Below, piece after piece: positions 43,193 through 52,322 of a stretch of 64,000 nt of DNA. The position numbers were made by a program, and so were the translations under genes. Source of the stretch: an uncultured Eubacteriales bacterium (GTDB lineage Bacteria; Bacillota; Clostridia; Oscillospirales; CAG-272); the NCBI GenBank assembly GCA_900546315.1, contig URCP01000002.1:1-64000 (forward strand). The letters are read 5' to 3'. The notes beneath the pieces were generated by a model. It did not search any database and was not told where the DNA came from. It saw nothing but the letters and a program-made list of their open reading frames with translations. Within the stretch, counting starts at the first letter, position 1. Each line of letters begins with the position of its first letter.

Positions 43193-43229
43193 GTGACTGC
43201 AATAAATTAGCAATAAAGGAGACACCATC

Positions 43230-44690
43230 ATGCGCAACAGATCATTGATATCAGCAATCCTCTTATTTGCAGTGACGCTCGGGACTTTTTCCTGCGGCGG
43301 ACACGGCGACGTCAGCGACTCGTCGTCGGACGGGCAGACAGACTCCTCCGCGCCGGAAGAGACAAAGCTCTCGGATACACTCGAAAAAAAGAACTACTCC
43401 GGAACTGTCTTCAATATTTATATGCCCTCTCAGCACGACTACGAATTCTCGGAAGAGCAGACCGGCGAGCGGGTAGACGACGCCGAATATTCGCGTGACC
43501 GGAAGGTCGAGGAGCTTCTCGGCGTGAAGCTGAACTACATCACCGAGCCCGGCGACTGGGCGGGCAAAGACACCTTCAACGGCAGAATCAAGCAGAGCGT
43601 CATGGCGGGGGACGGCGAGTATGACCTTGTCGACGGAATGATCGCGGTCACCAACATGATTGTTCCGGACGGAGTCTTCCTGAACCTGATGGAGCAGGAC
43701 GGTCTCGATTTCGACGACCCGTGGTGGGCGAAGGACATGGACGAGAATCTCTCAGTCGCCGGGAAGCTCTACGGCATCTGCGGCGCGGGGCTTCTGTCAA
43801 TGTATAAGTCTTCCTATATTATATACTACAATCAGAAGCTCATCGATGACTTCGGTCTTGAGAACCCGATTGATCTCGTTCTTGACGGCAAGTGGACGCT
43901 CGAAAAGATGATGTCGATGACGAAGGACATAACGACGGATCTCGACTCGGACGGAAAATACACCGAAAACGACAGATACGGTCTCGCGCTCGACAACGTC
44001 AATATGCGCGGCTTCCAGTCCTCGCTTGAGCTTCCGGTTATATCCAAGAATAAGAATGGCGAACTTGAGTATATCGGCTTCACCGAGCGTTTCGCGAACG
44101 CGGTCGACACATGGGTATCGCTCTCAGGCGACAAGAAGATGGTCTGGTGTACCGGCGGAGATGATGACCAGCGTGATGTCCGTGTCAGGATGTTCAAGGC
44201 AGACCAGGCATTGTTTGCCGGTGAGACGATACTTGAAGTTGAGGATTTTCGTGACATGGCAAGCGACTTCGGAATGATACCGCAGCCGAAATACGACGAG
44301 AATCAGCAGAATTACCATGTCCAGATCGGCACCGGCTCCGGTATGTATTTCATCCCGAAGACCGTAAAGAATCCGGAAATGACGATCGACGTCATGAACG
44401 CAATCAACTGCATCTCAATGGAAAACGTTGTACCCGCCTACTACGAGTACGCGCTCAAGGAAAAGTTCATGCGCGACGAGAAGAACAAGGAAGTCATCGA
44501 TATCATCAACTCGTCGATGATGATGGACGTGAACTTCGCGTTCGCCTCGACTATGGGGGTGAACTCCAACACAATATATGTAGAAATCGTGAACAGCAGA
44601 AGCGATCCGGCGTCGACCTTTGAAAAGGGAAAGAAGAGGTTCGAAGCCGGTATCGAAAAGCTCACCGCGACATTCGAGGGACTCGAATAA
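43230..44690 (+). CDS. Extracellular solute-binding lipoprotein (sugar-type SBP)
   Basis: A 486-residue lipoprotein (lipobox 'GTFSC', Cys22) with a Ser/Asp-rich linker. Shared family blocks: 'DDAEYSRDRKVEELLGVKLNY', the Asp-rich loop 'DLDSDGKYTENDRYGL' and 'DFGMIPQPKYDENQQNYHV'. AAAGGAG lies 9 bases before the ATG. First gene of an operon with a glycyl radical enzyme (19-base gap) and a GH-like protein (58-base gap). No permease is linked. Confidence 0.88.
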   Translation: MRNRSLISAILLFAVTLGTFSCGGHGDVSDSSSDGQTDSSAPEETKLSDTLEKKNYSGTVFNIYMPSQHDYEFSEEQTGERVDDAEYSRDRKVEELLGVKLNYITEPGDWAGKDTFNGRIKQSVMAGDGEYDLVDGMIAVTNMIVPDGVFLNLMEQDGLDFDDPWWAKDMDENLSVAGKLYGICGAGLLSMYKSSYIIYYNQKLIDDFGLENPIDLVLDGKWTLEKMMSMTKDITTDLDSDGKYTENDRYGLALDNVNMRGFQSSLELPVISKNKNGELEYIGFTERFANAVDTWVSLSGDKKMVWCTGGDDDQRDVRVRMFKADQALFAGETILEVEDFRDMASDFGMIPQPKYDENQQNYHVQIGTGSGMYFIPKTVKNPEMTIDVMNAINCISMENVVPAYYEYALKEKFMRDEKNKEVIDIINSSMMMDVNFAFASTMGVNSNTIYVEIVNSRSDPASTFEKGKKRFEAGIEKLTATFEGLE

Positions 44691-44709
44691 TTTGTAAGAA
44701 GGGAAATAA

Positions 44710-46863
44710 ATGCTGACAGAAAAGACACGTGAGACGATATCGCGCGCGTACAGCGCGAGAGATGAACTTTACGGGGGCCCGGATGGCAAGACCTGTGCCG
44801 TACTGCGTGAAGAAGCCGCGCGGATGTTTGACAAAGCGCTCGCGGACGGAAAGAGCGTGATCTCGGTACGCGCCGATATATTTGAATATCTTCTGCGAAA
44901 CGGGAGAGTCGGTGTGCCGAAAGAAGGTTTCGCGGACGCCTGCGACTGTGAAGGCATTCTCACAGGACTCAGATGGAAGAGCGTGAGCGGATTCGGGACG
45001 CCGCGTCTCAGGGAGCTCAACCGGGAGATTTCGCCCATGCGGGAGGACAAGTTTGTCATGGCAGAACCGGATTTCGGGCATCTCTGTCCGGATTGGCGGG
45101 CGATCATTGAGCTCGGCTTCAACGGTGTCGCCGACCGCGTGAAAGAGTATGCCGGGAAGAACACAGACCTATCGAAACGTGATTTCTACATCGCCGCCGA
45201 GAAATGCTGGAGAGCGGTCGCGGAACTCGCTCTCCGCCTCTCGAACGCAGCTGATAAGACCGGACGTGAGGACGTTAGTGAGGATATGCTGAATCTTTCC
45301 CGGCGTGAGCCGAGGACATTCAGGGAAGGGCTCGCGCTTATGATCCTGACCTTCCGGGTGCTCGAGTATATCGACGGGGAGCGCACACGCTCGCTCGGCG
45401 GACTCGACCGTCAGCTCATCGGGCTGTACAGGGCGGACAGAGCGCGAGGTGTGTCAACAGAAGAGCTCGACTATTATCTCGCGGTCTTTCTATATCAGTG
45501 CTGGAGCATGAAAGTTCCGTTTGATCTGCCGATGTATATCGCCGGACAGAACGCCGATGGCAGCGACGCGTCGAACGAACTGACTGAAAGAATCATAGAC
45601 GTCTATATGTCGCTTGACATATACAGCCCGAAGATTCACGTGCGCGTCGCGCCGACGACACCGGAGAGCGTGCTTCTGCGGGTGTGCGACAGCATACGCA
45701 AAGGCAACAACAGCTTTCTTTTCATCAATGACGAAGCGGTGATAAAGAGTCTGCTCCTCTGCGGGGAGACAGAGGAGGACGCGCGGGATTATGTTCCGAT
45801 AGGCTGCTACGAGCCGGTCGCGTTCGGGAAAGAGGTCGGATGCACCGGCAACGGAAATATCAACATCGCGAAGGCGGTTGAGCTGACACTGAATGACGGT
45901 TCCGATCCGACGACAGGAAAGCAGGTCGGACCGCACACGGGTGATCCGGAGAGCTTTGATGGCTTCGATGAGTTCTTTGACAAGACTGTCATACAGCTTG
46001 AATACGCGACCTCTCTCGCGATGGAGGTCGTATCCGAGTGGGAGAGACACTACGCGGAGATATATCCGATACCGCTGTTTTCCGCGACCTATCTGTCCTG
46101 CCTTGAGAGCGGGACTGACGCGCTCTGCGGCGGGGCGAAGTACAACAACAGCTCGCTGACCTACGCCTGCGTCGGAAGCGCGGTCGACTCTCTTGCCGCA
46201 ATCAGGGCGGCGTATGACGGCGGGTTTGATTTATCGGAACTCAGAGCCGCGCTGAGAGCGGATTGGAGCGGATACGAAAAGCTCCGCGCGGAGCTTGACC
46301 GGCTCCCGCGCTACGGCAACGGAGATCCGGCGGCGGACGATATCGCGCACAGACTGACGGCGGAGCTGTCGCGTATGCTGCTCGGACGTCCGAACGGCCG
46401 CGGCGGGATATTCAAGCCCGGGCTGTTCTCGATAGACCACTGCATACCTCTCGGCGAGTCGACCGGCGCGACACCGGACGGACGTCACGCCGGAGACCCT
46501 CTCTCAAGAAACACCGGCGCCGTCTCCGGAAAAGATAAGAACGGTGTGACGGCGCTGATGAGGTCGGCGTCGGCGCTCTGCCAGGACAGATTCCCGAACG
46601 GAACCGTACTCGACATAATGCTTCACCCGTCGGCTGTTTCCGGAGAGGATGGGAGCGGAATACTGCTTTCGCTCGTGAAGAGCTATTTCTCGCTCGGAGG
46701 CTTCTCGATTCACGGGAACGTTGTTTCAGCGGAGACTCTCGAGGCGGCGAAACGCGAGCCGGAAAAATACTCAACGCTTCAGGTCAGGCTCTGCGGATGG
46801 AATGTTTACTTCGTCAACCTGCCTGAGAAGGCGCAGGACGAATTGATCCGGCAGGCAAAATAG
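44710..46863 (+). CDS. Glycyl radical enzyme of the pyruvate formate-lyase family, unknown substrate
   Basis: A 717-residue anaerobic radical enzyme. The glycyl radical motif is near the C terminus in 'QVRLCGWNVYFVNLPEKAQD' (Gly696). The thiyl site is 'PIGCYEPV' (Cys366, Glu368), a C-x-E-P arrangement shared with diol dehydratase, choline lyase and similar eliminases rather than the Cys-Cys pair of pyruvate formate-lyase. 'DFGHLCPDW' near residue 121 matches the GHxxPD motif of the family. No activating radical-SAM enzyme gene is adjacent. Context (SBP before, GH-like protein after) suggests a sugar-derived or glycoside-linked substrate. It cannot be assigned to a characterised subgroup by eye. 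Confidence 0.88.
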   Translation: MLTEKTRETISRAYSARDELYGGPDGKTCAVLREEAARMFDKALADGKSVISVRADIFEYLLRNGRVGVPKEGFADACDCEGILTGLRWKSVSGFGTPRLRELNREISPMREDKFVMAEPDFGHLCPDWRAIIELGFNGVADRVKEYAGKNTDLSKRDFYIAAEKCWRAVAELALRLSNAADKTGREDVSEDMLNLSRREPRTFREGLALMILTFRVLEYIDGERTRSLGGLDRQLIGLYRADRARGVSTEELDYYLAVFLYQCWSMKVPFDLPMYIAGQNADGSDASNELTERIIDVYMSLDIYSPKIHVRVAPTTPESVLLRVCDSIRKGNNSFLFINDEAVIKSLLLCGETEEDARDYVPIGCYEPVAFGKEVGCTGNGNINIAKAVELTLNDGSDPTTGKQVGPHTGDPESFDGFDEFFDKTVIQLEYATSLAMEVVSEWERHYAEIYPIPLFSATYLSCLESGTDALCGGAKYNNSSLTYACVGSAVDSLAAIRAAYDGGFDLSELRAALRADWSGYEKLRAELDRLPRYGNGDPAADDIAHRLTAELSRMLLGRPNGRGGIFKPGLFSIDHCIPLGESTGATPDGRHAGDPLSRNTGAVSGKDKNGVTALMRSASALCQDRFPNGTVLDIMLHPSAVSGEDGSGILLSLVKSYFSLGGFSIHGNVVSAETLEAAKREPEKYSTLQVRLCGWNVYFVNLPEKAQDELIRQAK

Positions 46864-46921
46864 ACCGCGCTCAGGCGCCGTCGGAATATATTCTCTGTTA
46901 TACGGGAAAGGATCAGTATTT

Positions 46922-48922
46922 ATGAAAGAAAAACCAACCCCGCTGTTCTGGTTCTTTGACAAGGACTGTGTGCGCGGCGACCGGTGGCGGGACGACATAA
47001 GCGATCTCGGGCGGGACAGCGATGTTGACCTGCTTATAGTCAGCGGACATGACGGAGTACAATTCGAGTATCCGGACGTGTATCACGATCTGCTCGCGGC
47101 TGTGGTTTCACACGCCCATTCGCTCGGCATCGGGATAGCGCTGCACCTGAACCCGAGTCCCGGGTTCTTCAACGCGAACACATTCGGCGGTCCGGTGCCG
47201 GAGGTCGATCAATCGGAGATCTTCCATATATCCGATCCCGCCGCGGCGTCCGCGATAGTCTCCGACTACGAGACTGTTCTCGACGGGGACGGGAAGGCGT
47301 CCATCACTCACAGCGCCAAGTGGGCAAGACCGAAGCTCGCGCCTTTATACTGCCGTATTCTGCGCGCGTACGCGTTCATGAAGGACAGCGACGGCTTTTA
47401 CCGTCCCGGGACTCTCATTGATGTCACTTCCCGTGTGAAGGTTGTCGACAACCGGACAAAAAGCCTTACCGCTGAGGCGGACTGCGGCAGGGAATGTGCC
47501 GGGATGACCCTGTTTATAATGGTCGCTCAGTATTATAACTATACCCAGGTGTTCGGCAACTCACAGTCTGAGATATTCTGCCGCGTGATGGACGGATACG
47601 CTGACATACCGCTCGATGGAATAGCGCTCGATGAGTTCGGATATCTGTATCTCGACTGCCGCGGTGATCAGCCGCCGTTCCGCGGGAGGCTTTACTCGCC
47701 GGGGATGAAAAGGCATTTCGCGGAGCGGCTTGATACGGATATTGACAGGATTCTGTTTGATATGCGCTATGCTCCGTCAGACGATGACTCTGTCCGGATA
47801 CGCGCGATCAACACGTACTTTCGCGAGCTCAGGAAACCGCCCGCGGAGAATGAACGGCTTGTGTACGAGCACGCTAAGAAGCTGTTCGGAGATGATATCT
47901 ATTTCGGAACCCACGCGACCTTTCATAATGAACTCGATAACGATGAGATCTGGCACACAGGCTGCTGCTGGTGGGATATACCGACGACCTGCGGTCATAC
48001 CGACGAGAATATCGGTATGCCGGTCAGAATGGGTGTCATGCTCTCGCGCGGAAAGCCGTTCCTCCTCGATATGTTCTATTCAAAGGACGCGTCAGCACAT
48101 TACAGGCACATCGCGGAGGGAGCGCCGTTCGGATGCTTCGAGCTTCATCACGCGCTGAACGACCATCTTTGGGGGCAGGACTTCACAGAATCTGATTTTC
48201 TCGTGAAGATGCGCCGCTTTGACCGCGCAGTATCGGTTGTCCGGGACTTCGTTGATGATTATCCGCGGCTTGATCTCGCGGTGATATTCGGCTCATCCGC
48301 GCAGATGAACTGGTATCCGGATGAGGGAGTGAGAAACCACTGGGACATTAACGGCGGACTCGGGATCCGGCAGATCTGCGATGAGATCTGGTCAGCCGGG
48401 TACAGATGCGCGCTGATTCCGGACTATACGATAAGCGATGGAAGGATGACATTTGAAAACGGCAGGCTGTGCTTTGGCGGATACCGGTTCGAAAAAGTCT
48501 TGTTCCTATATCCGGAATACGCCGACCGCTGTGTATGCGGATTTCTTGAACGTGCCCGTCTCGGCGGGGTTTCTGTCGCGGCGGTCGGAACGGCGGACAG
48601 ATACTTTGACGGCGGGAAGATGTTTTTTGATATCCCGCGGGAGGACAGTTTTGATATAAGCCTTTTGGACAGACTCGGATGCGTAAGGTCAGGGATATCG
48701 GATGGCTGTGTTCTCCGTGACGGGAGCTTCTCGATGGTGACTGCCGGCGGAATATCGGACGGCGAGGAGACGGCTTTTGATTTTATGTCCGGCGGCAGAA
48801 GGTTCAGCGGAGTCTGCACCGGGGTTCTGACATACCGCGACAGTCAGGGAGCGTTCGGAACAATCGGCGGAAAAGTGCTTGTGGACGGTGTTGAGGCACC
48901 GTTCAAGATCATTTCGGAATAA
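46922..48922 (+). CDS. Unknown GH-like protein: TIM barrel plus glutaminase-like domain
   Basis: A 666-residue cytosolic protein that I cannot place in a named family. Residues 1-420 read like an (alpha/beta)8 barrel: 'DVDLLIVSGHDGVQF', 'HAHSLGIGIALHLNPSPGFF', 'PLDGIALDEFGYLYLD' with Asp237-Glu238 as a possible acid, and 'DIYFGTHATFHNELDNDEIW'. Residues about 440-600 resemble the class-1-glutaminase-like domain of GH42 beta-galactosidases ('LDLAVIFGSSAQMNWYPDEG', 'GGVSVAAVGTADRYF'). Third gene of the SBP-GRE operon with a strong terminator after it. A role in cleaving an imported glycoside is an inference. Confidence 0.7.
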   Translation: MKEKPTPLFWFFDKDCVRGDRWRDDISDLGRDSDVDLLIVSGHDGVQFEYPDVYHDLLAAVVSHAHSLGIGIALHLNPSPGFFNANTFGGPVPEVDQSEIFHISDPAAASAIVSDYETVLDGDGKASITHSAKWARPKLAPLYCRILRAYAFMKDSDGFYRPGTLIDVTSRVKVVDNRTKSLTAEADCGRECAGMTLFIMVAQYYNYTQVFGNSQSEIFCRVMDGYADIPLDGIALDEFGYLYLDCRGDQPPFRGRLYSPGMKRHFAERLDTDIDRILFDMRYAPSDDDSVRIRAINTYFRELRKPPAENERLVYEHAKKLFGDDIYFGTHATFHNELDNDEIWHTGCCWWDIPTTCGHTDENIGMPVRMGVMLSRGKPFLLDMFYSKDASAHYRHIAEGAPFGCFELHHALNDHLWGQDFTESDFLVKMRRFDRAVSVVRDFVDDYPRLDLAVIFGSSAQMNWYPDEGVRNHWDINGGLGIRQICDEIWSAGYRCALIPDYTISDGRMTFENGRLCFGGYRFEKVLFLYPEYADRCVCGFLERARLGGVSVAAVGTADRYFDGGKMFFDIPREDSFDISLLDRLGCVRSGISDGCVLRDGSFSMVTAGGISDGEETAFDFMSGGRRFSGVCTGVLTYRDSQGAFGTIGGKVLVDGVEAPFKIISE

Positions 48923-48938
48923 GACAGCAAAAACGGAA

Positions 48939-48986
48939 TCCCTGTTTCCATGAGTGTTTTAGCGCATGGAAGCAGGGACTTTTTTA
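48939..48986. terminator. Bidirectional terminator between the GRE operon and the SBP at 49007
   Basis: TCCCTGTTTCCATG (48939-48952) pairs with CATGGAAGCAGGGA (48965-48978), then CTTTTTTA. It lies between converging genes. Confidence 0.88.
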
Positions 48987-49006
48987 TATGGTTCCGAATG
49001 GTGTCA

Positions 49007-50467
49007 TTACCCTGCCATTCCTGCGACTGTCTTCTCAATAGCTTTCTCAAACGCGGAGCGGTTCTTCGCGATTATCGAGGACAGATCAGTGCCTTTGGTC
49101 ATGCCGTCACGCATCTGGGTGTCGAGGTTGCCCCACTGGTAGATGTCAGCGTTGTCGAGCACGAAGCTGTAGACAATAAGGTCGAGCATATCCGCCGAGT
49201 CGTCGTCGCGCAGAGCCTTGCCGGTAAGGACCTTGTCATAGAAGACCGGAACTATGTACTGCTTCGAGGTCTCGGCGATTGCCTCGATTATGAAGCCGGT
49301 ACGGTCCGGGTTCTCGACTATCTTCGGAACGACGATCGGGCTGACGCACCAGCCGTTCGCGTTGCAGAGATAGTTTTCCTGTGCCTCGTCATACTTCGGC
49401 GCGGGGAGAATGCCGAAATCTATCTCGTAAGGACGCACGCGGTTCGCGACGTCGAGCACCTCATAGTAGAAAAGAGCCTTTCCGTCCGCGAAATCCTTCA
49501 TCATCTTCGCCTGATCCTGCATCTGATTATAGGTGTTCTTGTCTGACAGCAGCTGAACTATCCGGTCATACGCGCGTATCGATGTCTCGGAACCGACCTC
49601 TATTACAGGCATATCGTCGCTGTCCTTAGATGTTATCTTCTCGTTGAAGCCATAGTAGAAGAACAGTCCGCCGACCGACGCGGGGAGCATCATTCCCCAC
49701 TGATCCTCATCGTCCATCTTCGCGTTTCCATTGAGGTCAGCCGAGCCTGCGACTGCCATCGAGTTGAGGGCGTCGACTGTCCATTTTCCGCTTCTTACGA
49801 GATCATATGGATTGTCAAGCTTCAGGTTCTCGTGAATTGTCTTATTGAAAAACATGACGCTTATCGCGGAGAAGGAGTTTGTCGAAATGTCGCCCGCGGC
49901 GTAATAGAGCTTTCCTCCGATCGAAAGCGTGTCGCTGAACAGCTTGTTCCAGCAGTCATTGTCGAGGTCGAGGTATCGAAGCTGGTTTAGGTCGTACAGA
50001 AGCCCCTGCGACGCCGCGCCGCCCGCGGACCTCGCCATCGGGAAATACGCGTCATAGGTGGTGTCGCCCGCCATGATGAACGTCGTCATCTCGGAACCGT
50101 AGAAGTCCGCGCTGTAGCCCGCTTTTATTCTGAATCCGCACTTGTCCTCAAGATACAGGTTGCGTGAATAGACAGCGTCGTTCAGGATATCCCCGGTTTC
50201 CTCCTCCGCGACGAGGTCGTGTATTGACCAGTCTGTGCCCTGCTGGGTCAGCATTACGTTGAACTCATAGCCGTCAAGACCGAGCTGTTCGCGCAGCTCG
50301 GGCGTCAGACCGGTGACGATGTCGGTCGTTTCAGCCTCCGTTTCTGAGGCTGTGCCGGTCTCTCCGCCGGAACCGCTCGTGGTTTCTCCGCCGGGGCCGG
50401 TGCTTCCGCAGGACACGGCGGACGCCGCCATAAGGAGCGCGAGTATCAGGGATAATCTTCTTTTCAT
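49007..50467 (-). CDS. Extracellular solute-binding lipoprotein (sugar-type SBP)
   Basis: A 486-residue lipoprotein (lipobox 'SAVSC', Cys20) with a Gly/Ser/Thr/Glu linker. Family blocks: 'LNDAVYSRNLYLEDKCGFRIKAG', the Asp-rich loop 'DLNGNAKMDDEDQWGM' and 'DFGILPAPKYDEAQENYLC'. GGAGGAAGC precedes ATG 50467; the longer open frame upstream lacks a signal peptide and is not used. Last gene of the AraC, GH43, GH110-like series, 71 bases after the GH110-like gene. Ligand possibly a galactose- or arabinose-containing glycan, from context only. Confidence 0.88.
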   Translation of the reverse strand: MKRRLSLILALLMAASAVSCGSTGPGGETTSGSGGETGTASETEAETTDIVTGLTPELREQLGLDGYEFNVMLTQQGTDWSIHDLVAEEETGDILNDAVYSRNLYLEDKCGFRIKAGYSADFYGSEMTTFIMAGDTTYDAYFPMARSAGGAASQGLLYDLNQLRYLDLDNDCWNKLFSDTLSIGGKLYYAAGDISTNSFSAISVMFFNKTIHENLKLDNPYDLVRSGKWTVDALNSMAVAGSADLNGNAKMDDEDQWGMMLPASVGGLFFYYGFNEKITSKDSDDMPVIEVGSETSIRAYDRIVQLLSDKNTYNQMQDQAKMMKDFADGKALFYYEVLDVANRVRPYEIDFGILPAPKYDEAQENYLCNANGWCVSPIVVPKIVENPDRTGFIIEAIAETSKQYIVPVFYDKVLTGKALRDDDSADMLDLIVYSFVLDNADIYQWGNLDTQMRDGMTKGTDLSSIIAKNRSAFEKAIEKTVAGMAG

Positions 50468-50538
50468 TTGTGCTTCCTCCAAAATTAATATATTTTTTTT
50501 CTGGTAAAAAGGAATATCGCTGTTGACTGAAATGCTTG

Positions 50539-52311
50539 TCACTGTCTCCATCTTCGCATGTGCGTACCGCTCTCGGTACGCACAAACCCGGACGCGGAGA
50601 CACCGTTCAGGACATTTCCGGAAATATCCGCTCCGACACAATTGATGAGCCGAAGAAGAGCCGCGCCGTTTCCACAGATATCGCCGCGCTCGGTTCCGAA
50701 CAGCCTGTTGCCGGTGAAGTCCAGACCGGAGACAGAGAACGCGAACAATACCGGTACACCGGAGGTCAGAAAAGCGTTGTCTGTTATCGATATTCCGCTG
50801 TGATACGGAAGGCTCTTCGACGGGCGCGGGATATCCGGGAATATCGTTATCACCGCTTCGCTGTACTCATACGGCGTCACAAAGCAGCTGTCGGTAAAGG
50901 TGTTGTGCCGGATAGTCACATTCCGGCAGGCTCCGGGCGCGAACCAGAAATTCGTGTCGCCCGCTATGGCTATCGCGGCTCCGGGAGACTCGAAGACGTT
51001 GTCCTCAATCCTGACCGGCATCGGGGTCATCACGACGATCCCGCGCGCGCGGCCGCTGCCGAAACAGCAGTTTCTGATCGTGACCGACGGGAAATCGCTG
51101 AAGTTCTCTATCGCGACGCTCCCGTCCGGCATCGCCGCGAGCGCTTCCGGGATGTCGCCGTCCGGGGTTATCCTGAACGTGTCTCGGTCAAGGAGAGTGA
51201 ACTCACCGACCTTTGCCTCGCCGATGTATTTCATGTTCCGGCGATCTATGAACCTGAGTGCGTGTCCTGTTTTTGCCCAATGCCGGAAATTGCTGATTCC
51301 GGGTCTTGCGAAGCTGCCGGTGAGCGTTCCGTCTTCATTTATCCTGTCAAGCCGGACGCCGACGCTGTGAATATTGACCGGATCATCCTGAAGTCCGTGG
51401 AAACGGCAGCCCTCAATCGTGAGCGCCCCGCCGCAGCCGGAGACCTGTATGCCGTAGTCGCGCGAGCAGGCGATCTTCCGCCCGATACCGCGGTTCGGCG
51501 CGATCGTTATGTTACGGCAGGTGACGTCGCGGCAGAACTGGAACAGCAGTCCCTCCCCGCAGGAATACAGAGTCAGGTTCTCACAGATGATTCCGGTGCT
51601 GTTCTCCGCGAAAATACCGGAATGTATATGCTTGTTGTGTCTGAGGACGATAAGATCACCGACGCGCGGCGGAGAGCCAGGCGGCAGTATATCATCGATG
51701 TACAGCCGGAAGGTGTCGTCAGACAGAGCCTCGACGCTCTTGACTTTCACAATGTCGCTGCTCCGCGGGGTTACTTTAAGAGTATCCGGGTTATAGATCG
51801 TGTGGTCGCCGTAGGTCAGCTCGGATTCTTCTCCGTCGCCTATGTCGAAGTACATGCTGTAGTCCCGGACACGGCACGGGAACAGGTTCTGATTTATCCT
51901 GACGTCTATGAAATCCGCGCTTCTGCCGATGATTTCTCCTTCCGACACGAGCGGCTTTTCCCAGTCTATCACGAGGTTTTTCAACGTTATATTTTCGCAT
52001 CCGTCTATGGTGAACGGCTGTAGATGCCCGTAGAACACGAATGTCGCTCCGCCCCCGTCGATTGTTATGTTCTTCCGGTCCTTTATAAGCAGGGAAAGGG
52101 TGCGCTCATACTGCGCGCCGTCCGTGTTCGAGAGCGAATACTCCCGGATAAGACCGTTCGAGGCGTGGAAGCGATATACTCCCTTCTCAAAGAGATATGT
52201 GACATTCTCCTCGTTTTCCGCGAGCACAGCGCCTATCCTGTCGGTGCAGTCAGCCGTCGTGTCCGGGAGGACACCGGCGCGGCTCATTTCAAATATCCTG
52301 TTTTCGTTCAT
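50539..52311 (-). CDS. GH110-like alpha-galactosidase (right-handed beta-helix)
   Basis: A 590-residue parallel beta-helix protein without signal peptide. The blocks 'GEGLLFQFCRDVTCRNITI', 'SRDYGIQVSGCGGALTIEGC' and 'RFHGLQDDPVNIHSVGV' line up with the conserved core of GH110 (enzymes that remove alpha-1,3-linked galactose, including from blood-group B glycans), including the paired aspartates. 'ITIDGGGATFVFYGHLQPFTI' and repeated 'NVTIRHNTF' units form the helix coils. ATG 52311 follows GAGGCGGCGGATA. It is packed between GH43 (11-base gap) and the SBP. Predicted to act inside the cell, unless an unusual export signal was missed. GH110 membership needs an alignment. Confidence 0.78.
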   Translation of the reverse strand: MNENRIFEMSRAGVLPDTTADCTDRIGAVLAENEENVTYLFEKGVYRFHASNGLIREYSLSNTDGAQYERTLSLLIKDRKNITIDGGGATFVFYGHLQPFTIDGCENITLKNLVIDWEKPLVSEGEIIGRSADFIDVRINQNLFPCRVRDYSMYFDIGDGEESELTYGDHTIYNPDTLKVTPRSSDIVKVKSVEALSDDTFRLYIDDILPPGSPPRVGDLIVLRHNKHIHSGIFAENSTGIICENLTLYSCGEGLLFQFCRDVTCRNITIAPNRGIGRKIACSRDYGIQVSGCGGALTIEGCRFHGLQDDPVNIHSVGVRLDRINEDGTLTGSFARPGISNFRHWAKTGHALRFIDRRNMKYIGEAKVGEFTLLDRDTFRITPDGDIPEALAAMPDGSVAIENFSDFPSVTIRNCCFGSGRARGIVVMTPMPVRIEDNVFESPGAAIAIAGDTNFWFAPGACRNVTIRHNTFTDSCFVTPYEYSEAVITIFPDIPRPSKSLPYHSGISITDNAFLTSGVPVLFAFSVSGLDFTGNRLFGTERGDICGNGAALLRLINCVGADISGNVLNGVSASGFVRTESGTHMRRWRQ

Positions 52312-52322
52312 TATCCGCCGCC

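Noticed and set aside
50536..52023. 495-codon plus-strand frame opposite the GH110-like gene
   Set aside because: No motif and skewed Arg/Val/Ala content; the opposite frame shows conserved beta-helix blocks.
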